NCBI GenBank assembly: GCA_963669155.1
Contig: OZ022583.1
Location: forward strand, 9,016,566 to 9,080,565
DNA length: 64,000 nucleotides
Direction of reading: 5' to 3'
From: Arbacia lixula
Taxonomy: Eukaryota; Echinodermata; Echinoidea; Arbacioida; Arbaciidae
Made by a program: the position numbers and the translations under genes. This document shows, in pieces, positions 22,491-35,353 of the stretch (its first letter is position 1; every line of letters begins with the position of its first letter). The notes beneath the pieces were generated by a model. That model did not search any database and was not told the DNA's origin. It saw nothing but the letters and a program-made list of their open reading frames with translations.

Positions 22491-24405
22491 TATACTACTA
22501 CTACTACAATTATTTCTACTACAACTTCTTCTGCTGGGGCGAGAAAGCCGTGATAACATGAAAAATTGACTAAAAAAAACTAAATTATGTACTGCAACTA
22601 CTTCTGTTTCGTTCCCAGATAAACATTTTTTGTACGCCGTCGCATACTGTTATTCCCTGCTAAAATGACTTGCTCTGTTTATACCATGAGTTATACAGCG
22701 CTGCTGTCTTAGCAATTAACAAGGGTCACACCGAAAGGTGACGTCACAGGGACCTACGCTTAACACCTACTCGTCACGTTGCGCACAATCGTAATTCGCT
22801 GTTTGTTTTTTTTTTTTTATTTGAGTAACAATCTCCTACCGAATTGTAACGTCAGAGGGACCTACACGTCACTCTAGATAATTATATTTACCGCTATTCT
22901 TCATTAGCTTAAAATCACGATCTCCTACCAATGACAACGACAATGACAATTTATTGATCCCATGTCACCTTGTTAGGTATTAGGGATAATCATACCTGTT
23001 TTACAATGATATTGATCATAACTATTTATACTATTTACCAAACATATGTACAAAAAAATGAATCATGATATCAATTCAGTTAAATGAATATATATCCCTC
23101 ATTAATATATTTCAGTTCGTTGATTGGTTGAAGGGTGTCACATGACCACAAATAGATGAACTATTTGAAGGAAGAGAGCTCAGAGGGAAGCCCGGTGTCC
23201 TTTATTCGCTATGTATAATTTGTAAATTACTCATCTATTTTCTCCCAACTTATATTTGGAAATTATTAAATCCTTTCGTCTGCCATATTTGAAAATTCGC
23301 ATGCAAAAAATTATCGAATATTGAAACAGTCTTAGTCTTAACATTTTGAGAAATACTTTATTCATCTTTCGAAAAAAGAGAGAATATCTTGACGTAGGTT
23401 TAGATGTGTCAATCACCACTTACTGATTGTCTCTGGGAGATATCCCAATACTCCACCGAATATGAGGTTATGTAAACTTTGCAATCTTCAATCACCAGGC
23501 GGTGAATTTCATAATTTATTGTAAAGCCCTTATTTCCTAGACGAAAAAAAATCACTACTTAGCAGATAATTCAACAAAAAGCCAAATACATACAAATGGA
23601 GGAGCTCTTTGATTCTGTCAATTCTGAAATGCGCTTGAATGATATTTCAGGGTATGAAACTATAACTTGTTACATACATCTTGCAACAAACCCTATTCGA
23701 TTTGCTTCAATGGTCATGGAGAATGAGGGTGTTTTGTCAGTCATGTCATGTGTCCATTTCTTCCAATTCTGACACTTGGATACTCTTGGCACCGAAATGA
23801 ATGGATATGTATTACTTACAACTGCCAGGGCAATTAACAAAGGAATTCACATTCTGTGCATACCATGATAGAAATATTATGTTCTGTTACTTCATTTGGT
23901 CACTATCTATGTCGTCCGATTGAAATGAAAAGAAACATGCCGTCACTTTCTTAACATATATTTGTGCGAGAAAACGTTACACTTCAGAAAACATTCTTTT
24001 AAAATATCTTCACAAAATTGGAGCTAAAATGGATTTGTTGTTTCAGAGAATAATATACATGTGTTTTTAACAAATCAAGGCACTCTCCGGTGGATCGGTT
24101 CTCGCACGCGCATTGGCGTACGTTTTTCTGCTGTTGTATTTCGTTTCGGATCATATATTTAACATTTCTAGTAAGGCAAAACAATGTATGTTAATCAAGA
24201 TACGTTCTTTTCCTGGGCCACCTTAAATGTTTCCTTTGTAAATTTGTTACGTATTTCGAGTTACGCTCTTTTTCCTAGTTAGAAATGACACATTATGACA
24301 AAATGTGAAAGATACGTCCTTCTATCTCTAAACTTATAATAAGATGTGATACGGGACTTTCACCATTGGAAAGAGCGCATCTTATTTACTAAAGATACCT
24401 TTTAA
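22491..24405. other. Non-coding part of the duplicated block, copy 1
   Basis: AT-rich DNA conserved almost base for base in the copies starting near 32,480 and 56,210. Short open frames on the minus strand (23,231-23,419 and 23,999-24,184) are preserved simply because the copies are so similar. I see no convincing gene; it may be 3' flank of the Gal3ST gene. Confidence 0.45.
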
Positions 24406-25366
24406 TTAAAGGTTACGCTTTTTGCCTTTTTTACGGCCGTCCTTCTTATATGCCTTCTCTTTATTCCGCTTGCTTGCCAGCTGTTGTCGAAATTTTTGTA
24501 ATTCGTGGTCAAACGAGGGTCCATATTCGGATATGCGTCGCCAAAGCGTCCGATTGAAGTGCTCGTAGAGAAGGACGTCTGCCGCACTCCATTCGTGGAT
24601 TTTCCGTTTTGTCTCGAGGGTGATGTCACTTGGATGGCGAACCTTCAATGAAGTGTAGAGTATGTCGTTGGTGGTCCAACACATGACGTCACGCAGAAGG
24701 ATGAGGGAATGGTCCATGTACTCCGTGATCATGACAAGGTCGAACTCCTTGTCGAGGCGGTCGATGTGATCGTTAATGGCGGCTATGTCGTGGCCCTTCT
24801 CGATGTCGAATCCCAAATCGAATATTTGGGCGTTATGGAGCGCAACTACGTGTGGGTTCGAATTGAACAGACGGAGATTTTCATCCGGGTCTTGCATAAA
24901 CTCCTCCACGCTGTTAGTCGTCTTTGGCCGTCCTTCTTTCAGAAGCTTCGTTTCCATCATCTTGTGGAATTCGAAAAAAAAAAAGGCCGAAACAAACTGC
25001 TTCGCAGGCTCCCGGATGATGGTGACATATGTCGCGTTGTGCACAACCTCATCCATTTTCGGCCGGTTGTATCGTGCGTGATGCGTGATAGCATTGAAGC
25101 CGACGTCTCGCATCAAAGCTTGGCCTTTCGTCGTAAATTCGGCTATCATGTGTGGCTGGAACAGCTCCGTCAGGTTCATGGTATGGCCCTTCGCCGGCAC
25201 GGCCTCGGTCAGTTTGTGAGAGTGCGCGTACCGCTTGAATACCGAAGCTGCCGTGGTACCGCCTGTTTTATGCGTCTTGAGGAACACGTAGTGGTTTCGT
25301 TTCTGACACGGTTCCCGGCTTTCTGATATGAATTTCTTGACACCCTTCAAGTCATGATCCGTGGGT
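24406..25366 (-). CDS. Gal3ST-like sulfotransferase (galactosylceramide sulfotransferase family), intact copy, main exon
   Basis: Known of the family: type II Golgi enzymes that move sulfate from PAPS to the 3-OH of galactose on glycolipids or glycans. Numbering from an in-frame ATG at 25,413, residues 44-54 (FLKTHKTGGTT) are the 5'-phosphosulfate-binding loop, 111-112 a conserved-looking His pair, and 132-144 (IIREPAKQFVSAF) the 3'-phosphate-binding strand. Downstream segments FDLGFD, LVMITEYMDHSLILLRDVMCW and LLYEHFNRTLWRR also fit the family in order. The exon probably starts at 25,366 after the acceptor CTTTTTCCCTATTGCACCACATAG, so the ATG is likely intronic and the N-terminal anchor lies in an upstream exon. 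An 11-bp A-run at 24,974-24,984 (coding FFFF) keeps the frame open here. The C-terminus is Lys/Arg-rich. Confidence 0.8.
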
Positions 25367-27664
25367 CTATGTGGTGCAATAGGGAAAAAGAGTAAACACA
25401 ACATTATTTTCAATCAACCTCAACATAATTTTCAGTACATTTTAATGATTGCTTTTGAAGCCACCATGAACGTGTGAGGATAGGAAATAGAAAAAAAAGT
25501 ATTACTTTCGTAATCTAAAAGTTGGGTACAATTTCAGACCCACGGCCGAATAATTCCTAACTTGTTTGTCAACGACGTTCACTATGAACGACAGGTCGTG
25601 CACACAGCGGGGTTTTCCCGCCAAAAGTACCAAACTATTGGTGTGTTGGGATCGTTTGTTGTTTGATGATGCAGTCGCAGAATATATATTGAAGCGGCAT
25701 CGTTGCATTTATTATCAACATAATGTGCAAGATATTTGTAGAGTGTAGTCTGGAATTCACTCCGTCCTCTTACGGCGTCTAACTCCAACTTCCCTTTACC
25801 TCTAAGTTCTCCACTCTACTATAGTCATTATGACAATCAAATGGCTTCGGGGGTTTGATCTAAGTTATTAGGGGTAGCATATACATTTAGGATATGGGAC
25901 AAGCTATGTGTGTGGCCTCTGCCTGGTGGCTTGACATAGTTATGGAAAGTACATGTTAAAATGGAGATACGGGGTCAATTAAATGGTTTATGTGGTTTGG
26001 GTGAAAGGATGCTTAAAAGACTTATGATGTGGTCTAAGTAGGAAGGACGAAATAGAGATTAGCATCAATCAAACAGTGAATGGGGGCAAGGGTATTGACT
26101 TCTACGGCACGTATGGAGGGAGCGGGGTAATGACGAATTACTACTCTACAACACTTTATATACCAATTCTCGCTTCCGGAAGCCCTATTTGAGCCATAAA
26201 GCAAATCGGTACATGTACATAGTGACATCATACATGTCAAATTACACCATTTCTTGAGATTAGTTGGTCTGACTCTGCCATGTCGGCTGCCTAGTGTGTG
26301 GGTGCAACCACCCATATTTGTTGGCGATGGCGATGTTTAGGGTGATATCGACGACGAATGCATTAAACTTCGACGTATGCGAAATGCAGTGGATCTCATA
26401 ACACCCCGTTCAGTTTGGGGTTGATTTTGACAAGTACTCGTTTGACAGATTTCTGTCACAAACACATTAAGCGTATTTGGTGTGAACCTCTAGCAGATAT
26501 ATTGCATTTGCGAGCATAATTAGAATTGCTAAACTTACAGGGCTACGCCAGTACAGCTCTATTTGTATGATTCGGCATCATGCATTTGCAATATTGTGTC
26601 CGTCATGCCATTTTATCTCGGTTGAAAACTTCTCGTTTCTTATTTTGTGTCTAATCCTGGATTTTGTTTTGCTGGATAGAGTGTAGTTCATCAAGCAAAT
26701 AAAATGTAAAAAATCATTCAAGTGATGGCTTATTCATTGGCATTCAATTTGTTTGCTCAACTATTTTTTGAATATTCAATTCCATGTAAATCGTCATGTT
26801 TCTCATGGTACAGACAGGGTGGCGCCTGTCAAGGTTTATTTAGACAACTGAACGATAAATCGATGTAAGGTTATTTTGACAACAGATTTTGCAGCAGGAA
26901 TTGCATACTGTCCTGAAGTTATCCTCTCTCCCTGTCTTAAGTTATAGATCAAGTAGCTCCTCATGTTTTTGATATTGTCTTCTCTTTATTTTCAGTTCTT
27001 TCCCACTGGTAACACCCCCTTCTCTCTCTACGTTCTCAACGGGCACGTGCACATTAACCTCCGCGAGACGAGCAAACGCACTAGCAGTGCTTGTCATGGC
27101 TGCACAAAAGTGAAGGTGGTATAGCTCTCTCATTGGGGAATATTTTGTTCTGTTACAAAAGTCACACCACATCAGTTGTCAAAATTTGCACCGCAGACAG
27201 TTTATAGCACACCTATGTGGGATGCTTTTCAAGTTGTTGGATATCACATTTATTAAGGTACAGATATACGCCAGTGAAGCTCTAATTGTATGATTAGGTA
27301 TCAGGTATTTGCGATATTGTGTCCGTCATGCCATGTTATTTGCGTTGCAATAGCTTTCACTTGTTTGATTGTCTATTAAGTGAAACATCATATAAGTCGA
27401 CTTTGCCATATTTTTCAAGGTACAGCAGGGTGGTGCCTGTCAAGGTTTATTTAGGCAACGTGAATAAGTAACACGCATCCAAAATAGTAATACCTCTATG
27501 GTATTTTCTACGCATTATACGCGCATTCTAAACAAAACGTTACGTCCTATTACTGTTGAGATTAGAAGCATGGCAAAATGTCTCATCGATATATATGTTT
27601 AGAAAAGCTGTAGAAATGCCAAGCACAACTAAGTTTGAAATAATTTTTTGGATCGGTTTTTGAA
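25367..27664. other. Putative intron/5' region of the Gal3ST gene, copy 1
   Basis: Mostly non-coding and highly conserved between the three block copies. On the minus strand, 26,942-27,172 is open, and within it TTCACTTTTGTGCAG at about 27,105 is a good acceptor followed by a charged stretch (VNVHVPVENVEREGG). This might be an exon but matches no family I know. Its phase does not obviously join the Gal3ST exon. Confidence 0.3.
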
Positions 27665-27805
27665 CTACAAGAATAGAAAAAAAATCAACAAAAACGCAGC
27701 ACAAAGAGTGTTGCATTTTGCAGACGTCGTCGCGACATGCCGTCGTCGTCGATGTCGACCACATAGCTGCCATTTCCTACCAAACTCAGTGATGGTGTTG
27801 CCCAT
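27665..27805 (-). CDS. Candidate N-terminal signal-anchor exon, copy 1
   Basis: Starting at ATG 27,803-27,805 the frame reads MGNTITEFGRKWQLCGRHRR, more basic residues, then a hydrophobic run LCAAFLLIFF. This is the layout of a type II Golgi membrane protein and lies upstream, on the same strand, of the Gal3ST main exon. In this copy an 8-T run leads to a TAG just after the hydrophobic stretch; copies 2 and 3 have 9 Ts and stay open. A GTAGTT donor lies at the same place. The splice phase with the main exon (which needs two bases from upstream) is not resolved, so this is a suggestion only. Confidence 0.3.
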   Translation of the reverse strand: MGNTITEFGRKWQLCGRHRRRRHVATTSAKCNTLCAAFLLIFFLFL

Positions 27806-28129
27806 GTACTAGGCACGCGGAACGTACCAAGCAAGTTTATAATTGAGTATAAAGAAAATGTGTTTTAACACTACTGTTTTGATGATACCGTATTATGTTC
27901 TTACCATTTTTGGGAAAAAAAGGCTTTCCGGTAGTGAGGTTTGACTTGTCATAGCTTCGAGAATCACCTCAGAGCTAATAACTATCGAATTTAGAACTCG
28001 GGTTAGAGCTGTCATCATATCGAAAAACACGCCCTGTGTCGACAAACGTTATCACTAAATCCTCGAATTAGCAACGCGCTAGAATGTTGAAATCGTGCCT
28101 TTTCACTTCATATCTGCACCACAATTGCT

Positions 28130-28168
<39 letters not shown>

Positions 28169-28371
28169 TATATATATATATTAGACTGGTTCATTTACAA
28201 TATCTGTCTTTTACGCCCCATTTTATAATGCAGATCTCATGTTTTGAAAGCTATATAACGATTATTTTTACTTTAAATAATTCTTCGGTCCCGAATAAAA
28301 ATCGCATGCTACCTTTCTCTCATCGTGTGCTGACTGTGCTTGGGCGGTAAAAAGATGGTTGGTGGGCTTGG

Positions 28372-28692
28372 ATGAAAACTGGAGCGGGTGGAGAAAGCCA
28401 AGAAGACTATAAGAAGCAGGCCAAGACCCGCTTCTACCGTCTTCCAAACCGTAGAAAACCGATTAATTGCCATTGCGAGTACTGCACCATGAGTAACTTG
28501 ATCAAACTGAAGCAGCACTCCAAAGGAAGAAGAGACATCCAAGTTCCTCCCACGATAATCCGACCTGCCAGTGACTGGGAACAGCGTAAAGAAGCCGTTT
28601 TCGTCTCAACAAGCACGCGAACTCAGACCGTTTGCAACTCACTTTATGTATATAACTCCTATATTACAGGCGTTCCGTCCGCCGCTTCGTAA
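28372..28692 (+). CDS. Unassigned open frame of 106 codons, copy 1
   Basis: Reads as a basic protein with a Cys-rich patch (NCHCEYCTMSNL) and KLKQHSKGRRD. It is kept in the second copy with one substitution, but in the third copy (61,958-62,197) a deletion of about 170 bp removes the second half. A minus-strand frame is open over part of the same stretch. No family recognised and no promoter or splice evidence; it may not be a gene. Confidence 0.2.
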   Translation: MKTGAGGESQEDYKKQAKTRFYRLPNRRKPINCHCEYCTMSNLIKLKQHSKGRRDIQVPPTIIRPASDWEQRKEAVFVSTSTRTQTVCNSLYVYNSYITGVPSAAS

Positions 28693-29419
28693 TGCGGTGG
28701 CGCTTTCTCTTCGCATTTCAGCGTAAAGAATGTTATTTGTCTGCGGTACGATTGTATAGCAGACAAATGTTGTTTGTATCGTTAATGAATGCATACTTAT
28801 GTTGGGTACGGGGCCGTTTCCCCGATGGAATGTAATTTGCATAGACAGCTCGTACAGGTGTGCGAGCTAATTCAGCCACGGTGGCCAGGGCACGTACGGG
28901 GGTACGTGGCATCAATTAGTAGGTAATTGAATTATTCTAGCTTGAACTTTCAACGAGCCAACTTTTATTTGCAATGAAAGTGCGTTGTTTTATGCTCTGA
29001 CATGATTTCAAGGTTTTCCAGAGTTTTTATTCTCGTCGAGTTTTATCTCTGGTTTTTTATCCTGGATCATGCTCGGTCCGATTTCCTGAAGGAAATGTGA
29101 AGAAATGTTTGTTAAGCATTCATACCAATAAAAGGCCGGCTCCCAGTAGTCGTTGTCAGGCTATCCCACAATAATTGAAGTGTATTATTGTGACTTATGA
29201 GTCACATTCGTTTAGCCCATCGTGTGCACAGAGATTGTGTACACCTTGACATACAGCCCGCGCGGACATGCTTTTTACCAGGGCCGTTACTCGTGCCCTT
29301 GTTCCATTGATGCTTCGCAGTCACAGAAATAGAAAGACGTTTCTAGTTCTGTGTTCGCAGTCTATCGGCAATACCAATTTTACGCTCGACATACACAGGA
29401 CAATGGCAACACGTGCAAT

Positions 29420-30576
29420 TCTTTCAAAAATGTCGAGGCCTTTCAAACTATCGCATGACACTTTAACTAAATCATGAATATAACGAGGTGAAAGCTGAAT
29501 TGTTGTTCTTTACTCTCATATAGGTTCCATGTCGGAACTTAATGATTGAGTCTCACCATATATTACGCACGGTATTCACCAGATTTACCAAAAAAAGGCC
29601 ATAACTCTTCCAAACATGTAGGGGCTTTAAAAACTATCACATGACACTTTAACTAGCTCATGATTTATATGAGGTAAAAGCTGCATAGTTGCTCTTTACC
29701 CCGATATAGGTCCCATGTCGGAACTTTTTGATTCAGTCTTACTGTTGCAATTTGAATTTAGGGCTCAGACCGGCATATTACGCACGGTATTCACCAGATT
29801 TACCGAAAATTGCCATAACTCTTCCAAAAATGTCGGTGCTTTAACAACTATCGCATGACACTTAAACTAGCTAATGATTTATACGAGGTAAAAGCTGAAT
29901 AGTTGCTCTTTACCCCCATATAGGTTCCATGTCGGAACTTTTTGATTCAGTCTTACTGTTGCAATTTGTATTCAGGGCTCAGACCGGCATATTACGCACG
30001 GCATTTTCAGAATTTACCGAAAATGGCCATAACTCTTCCAAAAATGTCGGGGCTTTAAAAACTATCGCATGACACTTAAACTAGCTCATGATTTATATGG
30101 GGTAAAAGCTAAATAGTTGTTCTTTACCCCCATATAGGTCCCATGTCGGAACTTTTTGATTCAATCTTACTGTTGCAGTTTGAATATAGGGCTCAAACCG
30201 GCATATTACGCACGGTATTCACCGGATTTACCGAAAATGGCCATAACTCTTCCAAAAATGTCGGTGCTTTTAACAACTATCACATGACACTTTAACTAGC
30301 TCATGATTTATATGAGGTAAAAGCTGCATAGTTGCTCTTTACCCCGATATAGGTCCCATGTCGGAACTTTTTGATTCAGTCTTACTGTTGCAATTTCAAT
30401 TTAGGGCTCAGACCGGCATATTACGCACGGTATTCACCAGATTTACCGAAAATTGCCATAACTCTTCCAAAAATGTCGGTGCTTTAACAACTATCGCATG
30501 ACACTTAAACTAGCTAATGATTTATACGAGGTAAAAGCTGAATAGTTGCTCTTTACCCCCATATAGGTCCCATGTC
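29420..30576 (+). repeat. 214-bp satellite array, copy 1
   Basis: The phrase CCATGTCGG recurs at 29,527, 29,713, 29,927, 30,141, 30,356 and 30,570, a period of 214-215 bp after a first shortened unit of 186 bp. Monomers carry GCATATTACGCACGGTATTC, GCCATAACTCTTCCAAAAAT and GCTCTTTACCCC. The array runs straight into the assembly gap. The block from 28,731 to here is non-coding. Confidence 0.9.
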
Positions 30577-30776
30577 NNNNNNNNNNNNNNNNNNNNNNNN
30601 NNNNNNNNNNNNNNNNNNNNNNNNNNNNNNNNNNNNNNNNNNNNNNNNNNNNNNNNNNNNNNNNNNNNNNNNNNNNNNNNNNNNNNNNNNNNNNNNNNNN
30701 NNNNNNNNNNNNNNNNNNNNNNNNNNNNNNNNNNNNNNNNNNNNNNNNNNNNNNNNNNNNNNNNNNNNNNNNNNNN
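30577..30776. other. Assembly gap of exactly 200 N
   Basis: All bases are N. A round 200 is typical of a placeholder of unknown true size. It separates two near-identical blocks, which raises the possibility that they are alleles placed in series. Confidence 0.99.
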
Positions 30777-31382
30777 ATGGCAAGCCGTTTTAACATTTAT
30801 TCCTATTTCTTGATATCACGAATTCAATTTCTTGATATCAAGAATTGCCATTGCTTTACTACACAGAACTATTTCTTGATATCAAGAAGTCGAATTCTTG
30901 ATATCAAGAAATCGAATTCGTGATATCAAGAATTCGACTTCTTGATATCAAGAAATGGTTTTGTGTAGTAAAGCAATGGCAATTCTTAATATCAAGAAAT
31001 CGAATTCTTGATATCAAGAAATCGAAATCTTGATATCAAGAATTCGATTTCTTGATATCAAGAATTGCCATTGCTTAACTACACAAAACCATTTCTTGAT
31101 ATCAAGAATTCGAATTCTTGATATCAAGAAATGAATTCTTGATATCAAGAAATCAAATTCGTGATATCAAGAATTCGACTTCTTGATATCAAGAATTCGA
31201 ATTGTTGATATCAAGAAATGGTTTTGTGTGGTAGAGCAATGGCAATTCTTGATATCAAGAAATCGAATTCTTGATATCAAGAAATCAAATTCTTGATATC
31301 AAGAAGTCGAATTCTTGATATCAAGAAATCGAATTCGTGATATCAAGAAATAGGAATAAATGTTAAAACGGCTTGCCATACG
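30777..31382. mobile_element. Palindrome array in a foldback element, copy 2
   Basis: Same design as 19,616-20,027, but longer: more TTCTTGATATCAAGAA units and an extra GCCATTGCTTAACTACACAA internal arm. The left boundary is cut by the gap at ATGGCAAGCCG; the right boundary is CGGCTTGCCATACG. Confidence 0.8.
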
Positions 31383-34300
31383 CACGCTTTAGGAAATTTG
31401 TGGGTGTGCGCAATGATGCGACCGATCGAGACTCAGTGCGAGAGTGCATTCCACTAGAGCTACGTTATGTGTGTGCGCGCTGCTGTTCAGCAAACAATGT
31501 GGTAATGCATGATCGAGTTGTGAACTGGGGAGCTTTTTCGTTCTTCAGATGGTAGCAAGGCGGCTAACACGCACTCAGAGTGGCCAAAACTCTCTGGAAT
31601 ATGATTACGTGTCGATTACAAATTATCACAGCATAAAAGCATGTTGGTGAAATCGTAGGTCTAGATCAAAACATATAACATGTCGACCGACGCGTGAACT
31701 GGCATGTACGCGTTATGTTACATTATGTGTAGCATTATAATGATTTTCTAGGTCCTGACATACACCCATGTACATATTCACTCACACTCATAATGCTCAA
31801 TAATACGCGTAGATTTACATTTTACCTGCAATACAGGTACACACGCACAAGTAACATACACACAATAAAAAATACATGTACTTCCAGTATTACACACTCA
31901 TACGTTGACCCATACTCACAGCCACATGCACATACAAACACACACACATACACTCTCAAAACAATATTATGATATTAAACATTGCATTTAATAAATTTCA
32001 GGAGATACACAAATCTCTATATGTAAGTACATATATTGCAGTTTACTATGTAGTGCATACAAATGTCCATGTATTCGAAGCCTGCCCCCCCCCCCCCCCC
32101 GATATGTTTAACTGTGTATACTTACGACATTGGCGCGATGTCGGCACAACAACAGCTTTGCGATATCAAAATTAAGTCTGAATAATAATGTCGGCCCGAT
32201 GTCACATTTTGAACCATTTCCCGATTTTAAATGTCCCTACTTACGACACTGGCGCGATGAGTCGGCACGACGTCGGCATTGAGATATCGCGATTAGGTCG
32301 GGAAAATGATGTGGGCCCGACATAAAATTTCAACCAAATACCGACCTATTTGACTGCCATCGCTCCCAACATATTTCTCACATTGGCCCGATGTTGGCGC
32401 GACGTCAATTTGCCGACCGCGATCTCGCCGACGACTGCCGATATCGGCCCGACGTCAGCTTGCAAGCTGGGTACTTCTATACTACTACTACTACAATTAT
32501 TTCTACTACAACTTCTTCTGCTGGGGCGAGAAAGCCGTGATAACATGAAAAATTGACTAAAAAAAACTAAATTATGTACTGCAACTACTTCTGTTTCGTT
32601 CCCAGATAAACATTTTTTGTACGCCGTCGCATACTGTTATTCCCTGCTAAAATGACTTGCTCTGTTTATACCATGAGTTATACAGCGCTGCTGTCTTAGC
32701 AATTAACAAGGGTCACACCGAAAGGTGACGTCACAGGGACCTACGCTTAACACCTACTCGTCACGTTGCGCACAATCGTAATTCGCTGTTTGTTTGTTTT
32801 TTTTTTATTTGAGTAACAATCTCCTACCGAATTGTAACGTCAGAGGGACCTACACGTCACTCGAGATAATTATATTTACCGCTATTCTTCATTAGCTTAA
32901 AATCACGATCTCCTACCAATGACAACGACAATGACAATTTATTGATCCCATGTCACCTTGTTAGGTATTAGGGATAATCATACCTGTTTTACAATGATAT
33001 TGATCATAACTATTTATACTATTTACCAAACATATGTACAAAAAAATGAATCATGATATCAATTCAGTTAAATGAATAAATATCCCTCATTAATATATTT
33101 CAGTTCGTTGATTGGTTGAAGGGTGTCACATGACCACAAATAGATGAACTATTTGAAGGAAGAGAGCTCAGAGGGAAGCCCGATGTCCTTTATTCGCTAT
33201 GTATAATTTGTAAATTACTCATCTATTTTCTCCCAACTTATATTTGGAAATTATTAAATCCTTTCGTCTGCCATATTTGAAAATTCGCATGCAAAAAATT
33301 ATCGAATATTGAAACAGTCTTAGTCTTAACATTTTGAGAAATACTTTATTCATCTTTCGAAAAAAGAGAGAATATCTTGACGTAGGTTTAGATGTGTCAA
33401 TCACCACTTACTGATTGTCTCTGGGAGATATCCCAATACTCCACCGAATATGAGGTTATGTAAACTTTGCAATCTTCAATCACCAGGCGGTGAATTTCAT
33501 AATTTATTGTAAAGCCCTTATTTCCTAGACGAAAAAAAATCACTACTTAGCAGATAATTCAACAAAAAGCCAAATACATACAAATGGAGGAGCTTTTTGA
33601 TTCTGTCAATTCTGAAATGCGCTTGAATGATATTTCAGGGTATGAAACTATAACTTGTTACATACATCTTGCAACAAACCCTATTCGATTTGCTTCAATG
33701 GTCATGGAGAATGAGGGTGTTTTGTCAGTCATGTCATGTGTCCATTTCTTCCAATTCTGACACTTGGATACTCTTGGCACCGAAATGAATGGATATGTAT
33801 TACTTACAACTGCCAGGGCAATTAACAAAGGAATTCACATTCTGTGCATACCATGATAGAAATATTATGTTCTGTTACTTCATTTGGTCACTATCTATGT
33901 CGTCCGATTGAAATGAAAAGAAACATGCCGTCACTTTCTTAACATATATTTGTGCGAGATAACGTTACACTTCAGAAAACATTCTTTTAAAATATCTTCA
34001 CAAAATTGGAGCTAAAATAGATTTGTTGTTTCAGAGAATAATATACATGTGTTTTTAACAAATCAAGGCACTCTCCGGTGGATCGGTTCTCGCACGCGCA
34101 TTGGCGTACGTTTTTCTGCTGTTGTATTTCGTTTCGGATCATATATTTAACATTTCTAGTAAGGCAAAACAATGTATGTTAATCAAGATACGTTCTTTTC
34201 CTGGGCCACCTTAAATGTTTCCTTTGTAAATTTGTTACGTATTTCGAGTTACGCTCTTTTTCCTAGTTAGAAATGACACATTATGACAAAATGTGAAAGA

Positions 34301-34393
34301 TACGTCCTTCTATCTCTAAACTTATAATAAGATGTGATACGGGACTTTCACCATTGGAAAGAGCGCATCTTATTTACTAAAGATACCTTTTAA
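31383..34393. repeat. Duplicated block, copy 2: module X, satellite and non-coding part
   Basis: 31,383-32,100 is module X ending in a poly-C of about 16 bp; 32,101-32,475 is the 121-bp satellite; the rest matches 22,491-24,405 with very few differences. Module Y and the tandem X of copy 1 are missing here. Confidence 0.8.
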
Positions 34394-35353
34394 TTAAAGG
34401 TTACGCTTTTTGCCTTTTTTACGGCCGTCCTTCTTATATGCCTTCTCTTTATTCCGCTTGCTTGCCAGCTGTTGTCGAAATTTTTGTAATTCGTGGTCAA
34501 ACGAGGGTCCATATTCGGATATGCGTCGCCAAAGCGTCCGATTGAAGTGCTCGTAGAGAAGGACGTCTGCCGCACTCCATTCGTGGATTTTCCGTTTTGT
34601 CTCGAGGGTGATGTCACTTGGATGGCGAACCTTCAATGAAGTGTAGAGTATGTCGTTGGTGGTCCAACACATGACGTCACGCAGAAGGATGAGGGAATGG
34701 TCCATGTACTCCGTGATCATGACAAGGTCGAACTCCTTGTCGAGGCGGTCGATGTGATCGTTAATGGCGGCTATGTCGTGGCCCTTCTCGATGTCGAATC
34801 CCAAATCGAATATTTGGGCGTTATGGAGCGCAACTACGTGTGGGTTCGAATTGAACAGACGGAGATTTTCATCCGGGTCTTGCATAAACTCCTCCACGCT
34901 GTTAGTCGTCTTTGGCCGTCCTTCTTTCAGAAGCTTCGTTTCCATCATCTTGTGGAATTCGAAAAAAAAAAGGCCGAAACAAACTGCTTCGCAGGCTCCC
35001 GGATGATGGTGACATATGTCGCGTTGTGCACAACCTCATCCATTTTCGGCCGGTTGTATCGTGCGTGATGCGTGATAGCATTGAAGCCGACGTCTCGCAT
35101 CAAAGCTTGGCCTTTCGTCGTAAATTCGGCTATCATGTGTGGCTGGAACAGCTCCGTCAGGTTCATGGTATGGCCCTTCGCCGGCACGGCCTCGGTCAGT
35201 TTGTGAGAGTGCGCGTACCGCTTGAATACCGAAGCTGCCGTGGTACCGCCTGTTTTATGCGTCTTGAGGAACACGTAGTGGTTTCGTTTCTGACACGGTT
35301 CCCGGCTTTCTGATATGAATTTCTTGACGCCCTTCAAGTCATGATCCGTGGGT
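34394..35353 (-). pseudogene. Gal3ST-like sulfotransferase, copy 2, one-base frameshift
   Basis: Nearly identical to the copy at 24,406. I see about three differences over the exon, one of them in the A-run at 34,962-34,971, which has 10 As instead of 11. That shifts the frame between the 3'-phosphate-binding strand (IIREPAKQFVSAF) and the rest, so the upstream half (to 34,945) and downstream half (from 34,948) read in different frames. Both halves otherwise keep all motifs, so it is either a very recent inactivation or a homopolymer-length sequencing error. The probable acceptor is at 35,354-35,355. Confidence 0.65.

Noticed and set aside
24709-25326. A 205-codon plus-strand frame opposite the Gal3ST exon, seen in part in all three copies
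   Set aside because: It is antisense to a recognised coding exon, and its persistence follows from the minus-strand coding sequence and the high identity of the copies.
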